From Sciurus carolinensis (lineage: Eukaryota; Chordata; Mammalia; Rodentia; Sciuridae): 64,000 bases of DNA. The stretch spans positions 29,348,750 through 29,412,749 of the forward strand of contig NC_062215.1 in assembly GCF_902686445.1 (NCBI RefSeq), read 5' to 3'. Positions 13,133 to 24,825 of this stretch are shown here, in pieces. Position 1 is the first letter of the stretch. Every line of letters starts with the position of its first letter. Made by a program: the position numbers and the translations under genes. The notes beneath the pieces were generated by a model, which saw only the letters and a program-made list of their open reading frames with translations, was not told the origin of the DNA and made no database searches.

Positions 13133-14083
13133 TGTATTGGTCAATCTACCCTAGAAAAAAAAGGAACCAATTCTACGTATACATACCCATACATGCATTT
13201 GTACGTATGAGAGAGATTTATTATATGAATTGTACCACAGGATTATGGAGGTTAAGTTCCTTGATCTGTCCTTACCAAGCTGGAGAAACAGGAAATTCAG
13301 TAGTATAATCCAGCCTGAGTCCAAAGGCTAACAAAGGGATGGGAGATTGAGACCATGTTGTAAATCCTAATGTGAAATACCAGAAACCAGGAGTGCCAAT
13401 GTCCAGGGAGAAGGTAAGATGGATGTCTCAGTGCAAACAAAGCAAATTTACCCTTTCTCTTCACTGTGACCTAAAGACTTGATAAAAACAACACAGAGGA
13501 GAAAAGTTTATTTTTGTCTCATGGATTCAGAGGTTCAGTCCATGGTTTGCTGACTCCACAGCTCTGGACCTGAGGTGAGACAGATATCATGGCAGAATGC
13601 CATAGCAGAGGAAATCAACTTTGGACATAGCAACTAGAAAGCAGAGAAATTTCGCTCACCAGGGACAAAATATATACCTCAAAGACACACCCCCAGTAAC
13701 CTCTTTCCTCCAGCCACACTCTGCTAGCCTATACTTAGCAACCAGTTAATCCATATCAGTGGGTTAATCCAATGATTATATCACAGTTTTCATAATCTGA
13801 TCATTTCACCTCTGAACATTCTTTCATAGTCTTACATATGAGCTTTTGGGTGATACCTCATATCTAAACCATAATATCCTTCTTCCATCTCCTTATTCTG
13901 TTTAGCCCCTTCATGACTGGATGATGTCCATCCACATTGGGGAGGGCAATATTTTTTACATACTCTACCAACTCATGTGTTAATCTCTTCTAGAAACAAG
14001 CTCATTGACACATCCAGAATACTGTCTTAAGAGCTATCTGGGCATCCCTTAGCTAAGTCAAATCGACACATAAAATTAACCAA
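13133..14083 (-). mobile_element. MLT2-like ERVL LTR split by a MaLR-type LTR
   Basis: The left part (13133-13449) has TGTATTGGTCAATCTACCCT and an AGATTTATTATATGAATTG stretch. The right part (13877-14083) has GATGTCCATCCACATTGG, TTAATCTCTTCTAGAAAC, GCTATCTGGGCATCCCTTAG and CACATAAAATTAACCAAG. The order fits the complement of an MLT2-type LTR broken by the insert. It starts 13 bases after the preceding LTR ends. Confidence 0.8.
13450..13876 (-). mobile_element. MaLR-type LTR (copy 2), inserted in an MLT2-like LTR
   Basis: Shares with copy 1 the segments AGTTTATTT, CATGGCAGAA, CAAAATATATACC, CCTCCAGCCACAC, CATATGAGCTTTTGGG and the terminal AAACCATAATA. Boundaries are good to about 5 bases. No target duplication was identified. 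Confidence 0.82.
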
Positions 14084-14299
14084 GAACCTGAGGTTCAAGG
14101 TGGAGAGAGTTGACTACAACTCCTTCTATAGGTTGTTTATGGTATTTCTTACCTGACTCTATGTATTCATTGAAACACAGAACTATATACCAAGTGGGTG
14201 AAATTTGCTCTATGTAAATTATTTAAATTTTAACTCAATAAAAGCAAGTAAAAACAAAAAGAAAATCTCATTTAAACTGCAGGGCTATCCAAGGCAGAT

Positions 14300-14935
14300 A
14301 TAATCACTGCTATTTTGGAATACAAATTCTAGTGGGGAAAGCAGACAATAAACAAGTAAACACATAAATATCTAATGTAGTTTCATTTGTCTGATTGATA
14401 TAATTTCATTGGGCTGAGTCATTTATACTAATGAGTCCAATAAGAAAGAAATAGAGAAGGATAAAATAGTAGGCATCCCAGACTCATTCATGTAATGACA
14501 AACAATAAATAATAACACTTAATATTTAAACAGTACATTGAGCTAAGCAGGCTCAGGCTGTTCCCAACCAGAGGGAACTGGTGGTGGGTGGAGAAGAGGA
14601 GAACACAGTCTCCCCAGCCCACATCTTCCTATCCCAAGGGACTTGGAAATGTGTGGTATATTGACTGGAAAATTCTGAGGTCAGGGAATTGATTGGGAGT
14701 TGATTTTTATTTTAGAAAAGATAGTCAAATGAAACTTCTAGAGACATAACATTTGAATAGATACCTAGACAAACAGAGCCAGTCCTGAGAAAGTCTGGGG
14801 GGTGATTGCTCCAAAGAAAGAGCAATCTCAAGGCACTTGTCCCTGAGAAAGGAATGAATTCTTAAGTTGGATAAAGGACTACAGGATGCTGAGTACGGAA
14901 GTATGCGGAGGTTAGGAGGTGAGGTCTAGGAGATG
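14300..14935 (-). mobile_element. L2 fragment
   Basis: ACAAATTCTAGTGGGGAAAG, CAGACAATAAACAAGTAAAC, then near 14750 an AGACATAACATTTGAATAG segment and GGGGGGTGATTGCTCCAAAG. These fit the complement of L2 in order. Confidence 0.65.
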
Positions 14936-17092
14936 CCACGTACATTTGGAGAAGTTGTATCACTTTTCCACTAAAAATATATAGCTTTAGTTAGAGACAT
15001 ACTTTCTGGAGTCACAGAAAGGTTCATGATAGGATATAAGGCAAGCCCAGTCAAAGCAGAGTATTTTCTAAGAAATTTTCAAATTAAAATAAACAAAAAA
15101 AATATTTCTCTGTAACAACAAAGTTGGGAAACCTGAGCCTAAGAACTAAAAGACTTATTGAGAAAACTAATTTAAAAGAAGGAGGCTGATAGGAGGGAGA
15201 CAAAGAGATGAAGAATGATGATGGAGTCCTGATAGCATTCAGTTTGTGGTCCATGGATCCCCAGCTTTGTCGATATGAGACAATAGATCTTAATTCTTGC
15301 CTAGGTCAATAATAGTTTCTTTTTCATCTTAACAACAAAATGTCCTGGCTAATGTAAAAATAGTTACCTGCAAAAAGAAGTATGGCAAGTCATCTGTACA
15401 TCCTGGAGACTCTACCATATGAGATAGCAAAGTAATTATTAAGACTATCATCTGTTATTTCAAGGACTAGTTTACTGAGCCCATTATAGCTGAACGATTC
15501 AAAGGTTTGGTAGAAAAATGTCAGCCATGAGCATCTATTGACCCCTTCTGGGGTCCTTCAATGTAGGGAAGACAAACTAGCAATACTGAATACACAGAAG
15601 AGCTAGAGAAGCAATCTTTCAGTTTTCAGACTGCAGTCAATGATCCAGACCATCTAACATTAGAGAATCATGTGTCCATTAAATTGTGTAAGTGAAATTG
15701 TCTTCTGCATCTAGATAGATGTGCTACTCAGAAATATAGATACCAATGAACCTAGAAGAATTAGCGAATCCTGATCTTGGCAGACATCTACCAAGCATTT
15801 CCTGTCAGGCAGAGGTAACAAAACTTCCCTGGGAACTTCACTGATAGGTTTGGATGCAGCCTAAGGGCAGAGAGCAGATCAACTGTTAACTCTTCAACCA
15901 AGGCAAAAGTGGAGAATGAGGTCAAATGAGAAGGTTATATATCAAGGCCTGTAGGATACAGGTAGGTTATGGGGGCCTAAATAAGTAAGGAAGATAGAAT
16001 AAAGATTCAAAAATAATGGCTATGCAATATTTGATATTTTGTCATCAGCCAAGTTCAACACCTACATTAAATTGTTTCAGATTTTAGTTGAATTTGAGAA
16101 GCATGATTGCCAGAAAACTTTAAACCTGCCAAAGGAGAGTGTGGGATTGATTTTTCCCAGCCCAGGAAAATCTCCAGACTTTTCTATGTCCTTCAAAGGA
16201 ATTGGACTGATAAAGTTACAAAGCACACTTTGAGGTTGTATTATCTAATATGTAGCTATTAGCTACTTGTGACTATTTAAATTTATTAGAATTTAAAATA
16301 TTGATGATTTCATTCCTCATTCACACTACCCACATCTTAAGTGTACAAGTAACTAGTGGCTAACACATGGGTTATTGCCAAGGAACATTTCTATTATTGC
16401 TTGCTTTGCTAACATTTTAATCTGCTGGAAAGTACTGCTCTAAGAAAGACACACAGAATCTAGTGGCAAAAAGATAAGGGGCCCTACAAAAGTTTCCTAT
16501 TCAGTAGGCAGGATCTGGGGTAACTATATTGGCTGAACCAAAACTTCACTGAAATGACAGGAAAGGTAATCAGCATTTGTCCCCAGCAGCTGAGACCCTT
16601 TACTGCCCATGACAATGCAATCCCAGTCCAGATGAACATGACCTGTTTGAGACTGGCGATCTCGTGCAAGCTGCTTCTCCTTTCCCTCTGTTGTAATGGA
16701 GAGCGCTTTTTTGAATTTCTTTTCCTTTAATTTTTTTTCTCCACACTTAAGTATTTGGGAGATAACGTAAGTCAGAAGGCAGAAGAGTGAGGTATCATTC
16801 TAACATAGGTAAGGAGCAAGAATCGACCACACAAATTTAATCTGCCACAGAGAACATAGGAAGATTAAAAGGGCGAAGAGTTTTATCCTGACTGTGATTG
16901 CATCCACCAACACAAGGGAAAAGAGAACTCTAATCATCTATCAATTGCAGAAATATTATCAGAGCTTTAGAGATAAATGGACACCAGTGAGCCAGTATCG
17001 ATAAATGTGCCCAGGCATTGGAGAAAGGAAAGTCAAACAGAATCAGTATCCAGAAAAAAATAGGGCTGTAAGAGAAGACAGGAAGAAAGTGG
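14936..17092. other. Mostly unassigned DNA, no gene seen
   Basis: Contains the hAT relic at 16225. The rest has no clear repeat, exon or site. Confidence 0.5.
16225..16445. mobile_element. MER3-like hAT DNA transposon
   Basis: TATGTAGCTATTAGCTACTT, ATTTAAATTTATTAGAATTT, TTCATTCCTCATTCACACT, GTAACTAGTGGCTAACAC and GAACATTTCTATTATTGC follow the order of a MER3-type element. Ends are eroded. Confidence 0.6.
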
Positions 17093-17094
17093 AA

Positions 17095-17142
<48 letters not shown>

Positions 17143-17152
17143 GGACACACAC
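17093..17152. repeat. (CA)n microsatellite
   Basis: A pure core at 17102-17138 with an interrupted flank. Its overlapping frames code Thr/His or Val/Cys runs and are not genes. Confidence 0.97.
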
Positions 17153-17299
17153 CCAACCAATTATGGAGGTTCATAAGACTTCTGGATATATATATATTTA
17201 CATATTTATAAATTAAAATACAGTTAACAATACAAAGGAGAGAAGATTCACAAAAACCTGGGTTAAGAGCTTACAAAGCAAATTAGAAGAAATATCTCA

Positions 17300-17665
17300 A
17301 AAGATAGAGCATCAATGCAAAGTAACTGAGATAATAAGGAAAAAAAAGTCAGAGATACTTGGGTGTATTAGAAGAAGACTTAATGAAAACAGTATCGTAG
17401 AAGAGGGAAAAGGAATAGATGGGCAAAAGATTATCATTAGATAAATATAAGAAGAAAATTTCTCCAAGTTGAAAATGGATATCTTATCTAATTTCAAACT
17501 TAAAAGATACACCAAATTTCAGGGACCTTGGACAATAAAAAATATTCTTGTATGTATTTGGGTAAATTTACTGAATTTCAAGGAAAAAGACACATTTGAT
17601 TGATTTCCCAAAAAAAAGCACAAAATAGTTAACAAAGAAAAAAATCAGTCCTAACATCAAACTTT
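17300..17665 (+). mobile_element. Old L1M/HAL1-like ORF1 remnant
   Basis: Polypurine-rich text resembling the end of old L1 ORF1: a segment like GAAGACTTAATGAAAACAG, then AAGAAAATTTCTCCAAGTTG, then a stretch like GAATTTCAAGGAAAAAGACA. No frame stays open. The assignment is from remembered family text and is tentative. Confidence 0.4.
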
Positions 17666-18289
17666 TGCAAATACATATAGATGTATATTCAAAAAAATAC
17701 ACATACACACACATGTATATAGAACTCTTTTTTTTTTTTTATAACATCTCATTCAGCCAATAATGGTTTATGGAAGGTCTTCATCCTTTCTGTGTCAACA
17801 ATTTTATTTTTCTGTTCCACTTCAGTTCTAGTTTGAGAATCTTAGGTTTAAACTACTTTCTGATATCCTTAACATTTTTACCTTCACTGGTTTTTGGCTT
17901 CCACTTTACTTGGGCTGTAACTTCTAGAACACTTTGGAATATGCTTTGAGGTTGTCTTATTTCCTGCAGGTCTTAAATACTTCCCTCCAGGTGTTTAGGT
18001 ATGTGTCTTTATCATTAACATTGTTAGCACACTGTGACACTGTAGGTACAAGAATGTGTCCTTTTGCCACCTCTGAGAAATTCTTTTTTCCTCTTATTTC
18101 CTCCTATAGAGTCTCTCTGATCACTTCTGATATTCAGTTATATGTTGTTGGACCTGGAAGATACCTATCTCATTTTAATCCTATGTTATTCTTGTTACTT
18201 TTCATGCCATTCTGTTGAAATATCTTAGAATAATCTAACACACTAAAACATACTTTCACCAAATTACGCACTAATAATATTTTTACTTT
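17666..18289. other. Unassigned DNA, no gene seen
   Basis: A T run at 17729 and T-rich text. The 94-codon frame at 17934-18218 has no domain. Confidence 0.5.
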
Positions 18290-18690
18290 CTTTAAAAATT
18301 TTAATTTATCTTCCTCAGCTTTATAAAGACATAAGTTGTCAAATAAACTTGTATATTTACATTTTACAGTGTGATGTTTTGATGTGTGCGTAAATTGTGA
18401 AATGATTAAATCAAGATAATTAATTTATCTATTACCTTGGTGGTGAGAACATTTAAAACCAATTCTCTTGCAATTTTTATGTATGCAATATGTTGTTATT
18501 AACTATAATCACCATACTGTAACTCATTCATCCTGCCTAACTGAAATTGGGACCTTTTGACAAACATCTCTATCACCATCCACACCCCCAGTCACTGTCA
18601 ATCAAAATTTGCGTATTTGCAAACCATACATCTACCAGGGGGTCAATATCCAAAATATGTAAGGAATTCATACAACTCAATAACAAGAGA
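18290..18690. mobile_element. Old L1M fragments, opposite orientations
   Basis: 18290-18560 reads on the minus strand like an L1M 3' UTR (tail region with TAACTATAATCACCATACTG on the plus strand). 18612-18690 reads on the plus strand like the L1M ORF2 segment around GGTCAATATCCAAAATATGT. The two fragments lie head to head, a common result of inversion or of two insertions. Family level is from memory. Confidence 0.55.
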
Positions 18691-19150
18691 CCAGAAACTT
18701 CACAACTGCTTAAAAGAAAATATAAGCCCAACACTCCAACCTATTGACACAGGCATTAACTTCCTTAAGAAGACTCTAAAGCACAAGAAACAAAACCAGG
18801 AATCAATAAGAGGGAACATCAAATTACAAAGTTTTTGCACAGCAAAGGAAACAAGAGCATGGACAGCCTACAGAATGGGAAAATATCTTTGTTCCCTGAT
18901 CTTCTGGCATATCCAGAGTGTATAAAATCTTCATTACCCTATATACATGTATGGTTACACGATTGGTATGAATCTACATTGTGCACAACCATAGAAACGA
19001 AATGATGTACCCCATTTGTGTACAATAATCAAAGTGCAGCCTGTAAAAATAAAAAAAAATTTAAAAAAGAACTCAAACTTAGCACAAAAAAAATCAAATG
19101 GGCAAAAGAATTAAACAAATACTTCTCAAAAGAATTCTGTACATCTACCA
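18690..19150 (+). mobile_element. Old rodent-type LINE-1 ORF2 fragment split by a younger L1 end
   Basis: 18690-18925 encodes an ORF2 stretch before the Cys/His motif (segment ending KLQSFCTAKETRAW, which corresponds to [11 protein letters not shown] in the 59-60 kb element). It is interrupted, and continues at about 19066-19150 with the KWAKELNKYFSKE segment. The interruption at about 18925-19066 is another L1 3' terminus. The outer pieces join in family order across the insert, which shows nesting. Confidence 0.82.
18926..19066 (+). mobile_element. Short LINE-1 3' terminus inserted in an older L1
   Basis: About 140 bases, starting at TCATTACCCTATATACATG and ending in an A-rich tail after GTGCAGCCTGTAAAAATAAA. 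It matches the last 140 bases of the 33 kb and 22 kb L1 copies. TATAAA occurs directly upstream and an A-rich stretch follows, fitting a short target-site duplication, though this is not proven. Confidence 0.82.
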
Positions 19151-20075
19151 TGACTGGCAGAAGGGGCAATCGCATACATGTGGGAGGGTTAATCTTCAGG
19201 ATTTGTGTGTTCTCTCCTTTCCTGTGACTGATGGGTGACAGTATGTCTCTGGCATGAATTGTAACTTTCTGAGAGTCTATCAAAATCCCCAAGTCAAGAG
19301 TTCAAGGCTTTTCTCTGAGGATAAAACTTGAAACTGACTTCTACTTTTCCTGTCTTCTTTCCCCATAGGCCTGTGTTATTTCTTAAGGGTTTCTCTTTCT
19401 TTCTAGCCCCAAAGTCACCCCAAGTGTAATCAGTGATTTGAAAAACACATCTCTTCACTGCATAGTGGTTCCATGGGAGGGAGAGCGCCCCACATTATCC
19501 TGTTGCTCAGGAGGTTTTGCTTTAATTAGCAAAACAATTGCTGTAGAAGCACATCCTGCTCCCAGAATTTTTAACCCTTCCTGAGCAGTATCTCTTCTGT
19601 GGGGGTGTGTTCCAGCTATTTTCTCTACACTCATTTATCCATCAATCCAATCTGATTTACTTTTAATCCTCTGAAAATTTCTCAAAATCCATGAGCCATG
19701 GATCATGTTTTATTTTATTTTTTTATTTTATTTTATTTTAATTTTCTACTGTTATTATTGTATATCCTTGAAATTCCTTTATGTCTCATATCATTTTGTA
19801 GGGGAAGAAATTGGATATTCATGTTTAACTGAAATATTCATCAAATCTTTTAGCATCTCTTTTGGCATTTAGAATATATATATCAAAGAGATTTTCATTT
19901 TGAGAAGGGAAATGGGAAAAATCATGAACTTTGTGGTGGCCTGGGGTCCCTCCTATCGTAACTAGTTTTTTTGTTGTTGTTGTTGTGTTTTGTTTTTTTG
20001 CTGATGCTCTTCTTACTAAGAACGAAAGGGTATCTTTAAGGAAAGTAAAATAAACTATATCACATATATAGGAAG
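19151..20075. other. Unassigned DNA, no gene seen
   Basis: Simple T-rich runs (19707, 19964) only. Confidence 0.55.
19707..19742. repeat. (TTTTA)n repeat
   Basis: Short imperfect pentanucleotide run. Confidence 0.85.
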
Positions 20076-20473
20076 TGCTATAATTTGAATCTTATATATT
20101 CCCCAAAGTCCAGGGTATTCAAAATTTGCTTCCCAAGGCAGCACTATTGGAAGGTAGTGGAGCTTTTGGGAGTGGAGTCTCCTGGGGGTTCTTTAGGTTA
20201 CAAAGTGTGGGGTAGACACAAAACAGAGAGTTGGGACCCCAGTCCCTTCCTCTTCCTCTTCCTCTTTCTCTTTCTCTCCCTTTGCTCTGTGCCATGAGGT
20301 ACTCAGTTTTACTCTGTCACACACGTCCACAATGATGTGCTGCCACAGGCCCCAAAGCAAGAGGGCCAACCAATCATCGACTGCATCCTCTAAAATTGTG
20401 AACCAAAATAAAATTTTTCACTTTATAAGTTGATTATCTCAGATATTACAGTAATGGAAAGCTGAGTAACACA
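20076..20473 (+). mobile_element. ORR1/MT-like MaLR LTR, solo
   Basis: Starts TGCTATAATTTGAATC and ends with the rodent MaLR signature TTATAAGTTGATTATCTCAG, ATTACAGTAATGGAAAGC and TGAGTAACACA. It contains a CTTCCT/CTTTCT run (20248-20280) and the AAATAAAATTTTTCA polyadenylation region. Flanks GGAAG and GGTTG may be a decayed 5-bp target duplication. Confidence 0.85.
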
Positions 20474-20759
20474 GGTTGTATCTATGTAAAATGGCAATTA
20501 GATAGAAAACTTCGTCTCTGGCATGGAAATCTTATCAAATGCAAAGACTAAGCATAACAGACACTACTATAACTGGCAATGATCCTCTTGATCCAAGACT
20601 ATTTTCCCTCATCTTCTGTTTTCTGAGTGATCACTGATTAGACCATTTTCCTACATCTAAATTTGGAGATGATTGTCCATTAGAACCAAAGAGAAAATAT
20701 CAATTTTATTTTTAATCTGAAAGTCTTAGGAATTGGGAAACAGAACTACAAACTTGAAA

Positions 20760-21520
20760 AATGGAAAAAAAGACATTAACAATTTACATTTGATTCAACA
20801 TTGGGGAAAAGCAAGTTAAAAATAACACTGAGATACCATTTCTCACCTACCAGACTGACAATTTTTTAAAAAGTTTATGACAATACAATCTGTGGCTAAG
20901 ATTGTGGGCAAACAGGCACTTTCCTGTGAGAACACAAACTATACAACCTCTTGGAAATGTCCTAACATTTTGATCCAGCAACCTCATTTTTAGCATTCAA
21001 TCCTGAAACTATACCTCCAACAGTATGAAAATACATAAACATGAGGTTCTTTACTATAGCATTAGTTGCAAATGCAAAATAGGAAAACAATCTAAATGCC
21101 TCTATGCAGGAGTGTGCTTGAATAAAGAATGGTATATCCACGTAATAAGAACTATGCAACTGTATAAAGATAATGAGAAACATATCCATGATCTCATATG
21201 GGGCATTTTTGAGGACATATGTCATGTAAAAAAAGCAAAGCATAAAAGAATGCCTACAGCATGTTATTTTCAGGTAAAAAAAAAGAAAAAGAAAAACAGG
21301 AAGGGGATATAAGGAGATACCAATGTATTTTCTTATTTATCAAGAAATAAATACAAAAAATAAAGAAACTATAGGAATATGTTGGAAAGAGAAAGAAGGA
21401 AGAATTGGGGGATGTGGTCAGAGAGGCAGAGAGGAGGAAGGAATAAGGTTTCTCCATGTATAGTTTTTCTATATCTCTGGTTCTTCATATAAATAATTGA
21501 TTGTGCAAAACATCTAATAG
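20760..21520 (+). mobile_element. Old L1M fragment, ORF2 3' part and 3' UTR
   Basis: Matches the arrangement of old mammalian L1M ends: a GAGATACCATTTCTCACCT segment, then a TTTGATCCAGCAACCTCA-like segment, then one reading like GGAATACTATGCAGCTGTA, followed by an A/G-rich UTR. Many stops and indels indicate great age. Confidence 0.65.
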
Positions 21521-21545
21521 CATTACAGAATTTTAAAAAGCAAGG

Positions 21546-21570
21546 TTTTTTTTTTTTTTTTTTTTTTTAG
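21546..21570 (-). repeat. Poly-T tract (25 T)
   Basis: Lies between the end of an L1M relic and a short AT-rich stretch. It could be a minus-strand retroposon tail, but no body is recognised. Confidence 0.9.
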
Positions 21571-21694
21571 AAAAAAATTTTCAATGTTTGGGACCAGGGT
21601 TTGGGAAGATCTTACTCAAAGAATACAAAATTTCATTTAGGAAGAATGAGTTCAGGAGATCTATTATACAATGTGGTTGCTACAGCTATTAAAA

Positions 21695-22066
21695 TTCAGC
21701 CATAAAGAAGAATAATATTATGGCATTTGCAGATAAATGGATGGAATTGGAGAATATCTTGTTAAGTGAAATAAGCCAATCCCAAAAAACAAAGGTTGAA
21801 TGTTTTCCCTGATAAGTAGATGATGATATATAATGGGGATGAGAGAGTGGGGGGTGAAAGAAGAATGGAAGAACTTTAGATTACATAAAGGTAAATGAGG
21901 GGGGGTGAAAATGTGGAAATAAGACAGACATCATTATCCTATGCACATGTATGATTACATGAATGGTATGAATCTACATTGTGCACAAAAACAAAAAGAT
22001 GTACCCCATTTGTATACAATGAATCAAAATGCAGTCTGCAAAAATAAAAAAATAATTAAAAAATAA
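21695..22066 (+). mobile_element. 5'-truncated LINE-1 3' end (older type)
   Basis: Covers the last ORF2 codons (a segment about a Met-rich, GKWMELENI-like end) and the 3' UTR, ending in GCAGTCTGCAAAAATAAAA. It is very similar to the 3' third of the 33 kb copy, including the TTTTCCCTGATAAGT segment, and lacks telomere-like repeats. Confidence 0.88.
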
Positions 22067-23039
22067 AGCTATGCTACAAAAAAGTGACTAAGGGAGTAGA
22101 TTTTATTTTCTCTTACCATGCATACAAGGTGAGTACGTAAGGTGAAATATATGTTAATTAGTCTGATCTAACCATCCTACAAAATATACATGTTTCAAAA
22201 TAGTAATACCATATGTGAAAAATGTGTACATGTTCCTGTCAAATAATAAATAAACGTATGTTTAAAATACATTTCTAAAAAACAGCATGCCATAAGTTTA
22301 CAGAGCATCTTTTCACCAATCATGAGGAAGTACATGATTAAACAAAGAAAAAGCAAAATGCCTTATTCATAAACATTCGTGTGGGGTGGACACACAACAG
22401 AGAGATGAAGAAAATTGATGGAGTAATGAAAAGAAGGTGAAAACAAAGAAATTAAGTGTCATAACATTGTTCAAAATCAAACAGGAAAGCACAAAGGCTT
22501 GAGCCAACTCTGAAGGAAGTCAAAGAAGAGATGAAGATCAGAAATGTGTTAAGAATGTGGAGCAATATAAGCAAAGAGATGAGAACAATAAGAGAAAAAG
22601 TTTAAAATGAAAAGGCAACACATGGATAATTGATGCCCTTTATGAAGGAAATAGCACTCTATTGAACCAAATTAATATTCAGATATATACATGGATTTCT
22701 ATGTGTTCAAATAATGTTCTGATTAGAAACTTAAATCTACAGAATGAATGACTCACTATATAAAAGACAAAATTCACACATGTGCATCACCTGAAAATGC
22801 TAAATTAATCAGGCTGGGATTATAGGTCAGGCTCAGAAACCTATAGGAATTTCTGCAAACCACTTTTGATCTAACACCAAGTCATGTCAGCTTCTCCTGC
22901 TGCAGAATCGTGGCTTCCACTGGGAAGAGCAGATGTTTCTCAACAGTTCCTGTGATGTGACATGCTACTTCTTTAATTAGAGAGACCAGTAGAAGCACTG
23001 TCCCATTAGGGAAAAAGAGATCATTGATCTGAAAATAGC

Positions 23040-23076
23040 TTATTTCTTTTCTTTTCTTTTCTTTTCCTTTCTTTTA
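23040..23076. repeat. (TTTTC)n repeat
   Basis: Short pyrimidine pentanucleotide run. Confidence 0.88.
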
Positions 23077-24339
23077 AATTCTTCCATTCTTATGCCAAAG
23101 TAGTTTTATCTGTTCATTTGTTTTTTACCAAGTTTAGAGCCAATTGATTTGGCTGTTTTTAATTTATACATAAACCAAAAGCAATATGTTTCTATGGTTT
23201 TTGTTGTTGTTGGTTTTGTTGCTTATCAATAAAGAAAATAAAATAGTTCAGTAAGTTTTATATTTCACAAGAACTTATTCTACAATTCAAGTTATTTCTT
23301 TTGCATACTATAAGTAAGTTTACAATAAGGGAAATCCCTTTCAGACATAGTAATTTATTCAAGTGTTTTTAAACAAAAACTCAACTTATTCCAGGGTTGT
23401 GAGATTTTGACAACTGTATAGTTAGAAACTGCACTGAGGTCTTGCTTATCATATGAGCAAACTTCCAGATTTTGTTAATATCTTATTTAATTCAGGAAAA
23501 CACCATATCCAAACTCAGTGTCTACTCCTATTGGACAAGGATGTTTCAAATATGATACTAATGTGAATCAATGAAAGGAAAGTAGAAAACTGACAGACCC
23601 TAATCAAGCACATCAAGGTCTAAGTATCTTTGCTATAAAGTCAATTGACTCTGAATTAGAAATCCAATGTTGTATTTCACTTAAAAGTTGACTGCCTTAA
23701 AATGATGATGAGCTTAATGTGTTAGTAATCAAAAGAGTCAACAAATCAGTTGTGGCAAATTTAATTTCTGTAGAGCCTTATTATGAAACAAAGACAGTAA
23801 TTTAGGATGGAGAAATGTTCCCTCAAATATTTTTTCACAATAACATTCAACCTCATGCATTCATAGAAATTGTTCTTCACATGGTCTTCCCAAGTACAGC
23901 TTCATCTTCTACAGGGTGAGATAATACTTGTTGATAGTGTTGAATTTTAAAGTAATATTTGACTGCAGCAGGGAGGTTGTCTCTCATAGAAGAAAAGTCA
24001 AACATAGTTTATTTTTCTCTTTTCTTACATAGCCAAAAAACTTAAATCCCCTTCTGATTAACTTTTTATTTTTATTTTTAGTATTTATTTACTTATTTAA
24101 TATTTCTACAGGTAAATGATTGAGAATTTCAAAGTTGGGTGTACTGCTTTGATTAGGCAGATTTCTCTCATGGTCCATAGCATTGATGTCCATGATTTTT
24201 ATCTTCAAAATAAGGACTATTTGGGGATAGTACCAAAGCACAATGAAATCATTTTTCCTTCTTGAAAGTTAACAAGATGTGATAACATCTACATATCCAT
24301 TTCCTAAAGCAAAATCAGTTTTAACAGAGAATTTCACCA

Positions 24340-24560
24340 TTATGTTTATCTGTAAGTTACTAATTTCAAGAAGAAAATTATAAATAAATAGAAGGAAGAC
24401 CAGTTGAGTAGAGAAAGGGGCAGGAAAGAGGGGAGGAAAAGAGGAAATACCAGGGACTGAGGTAGAACAAATGATACATGTATGCATGAATGTGCCAAAA
24501 AGATAACCAGATATTAGTTATAACTATCATGCAGTAATAAACATAAAAAGTGTATTGTTC
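24340..24560 (+). mobile_element. Possible squirrel L1-related 3' tail
   Basis: A purine-rich stretch (AGAGGGGAGGAAAAGAGG), then GGGACTGAGGTAGAACAAAT, then a segment ending ATCATGCAGTAATAAACATA. This resembles tails of L1-derived sequence I recall from squirrel genomes. No ORF supports it. Confidence 0.35.
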
Positions 24561-24764
24561 ACAAAAAAGAGAAAATGAAAACTCTCTTGCTAGAAGCCTC
24601 TTTTATGAAGTTTATACTATCTTCATTTCCCAGTTTATATTTTGAGAGTGTAAAAACATTTCTTCATAGTATTCTAAATCAGAAACTTGTAGGCTTAGGT
24701 CATTACTGAAATTGTCACCAATGCATTCAGAGCTATGATTTGGTTTGACATTTGTCCCACAGGT

Positions 24765-24825
24765 TTTTTTCTCTTTTTTTTTTTTTTCTTTTTTTAATTC
24801 TTCTTTATTTGTTCTAATTTGCTGT
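24765..24825 (-). mobile_element. Possible L1 3' tail fragment, antisense
   Basis: A poly-T tract at 24768-24796 followed by TTCTTTATTTGTTCTAATTT, like the complement of a short squirrel L1 3' end. It is very short. Confidence 0.3.

Noticed and set aside
16930..17160. Protein with Val/Cys repeats
   Set aside because: It is the antisense reading of a CA microsatellite.
23040..23076. CRISPR-like or ordered repeat array
   Set aside because: Plain pentanucleotide low-complexity run in a mammalian genome; no spacers.
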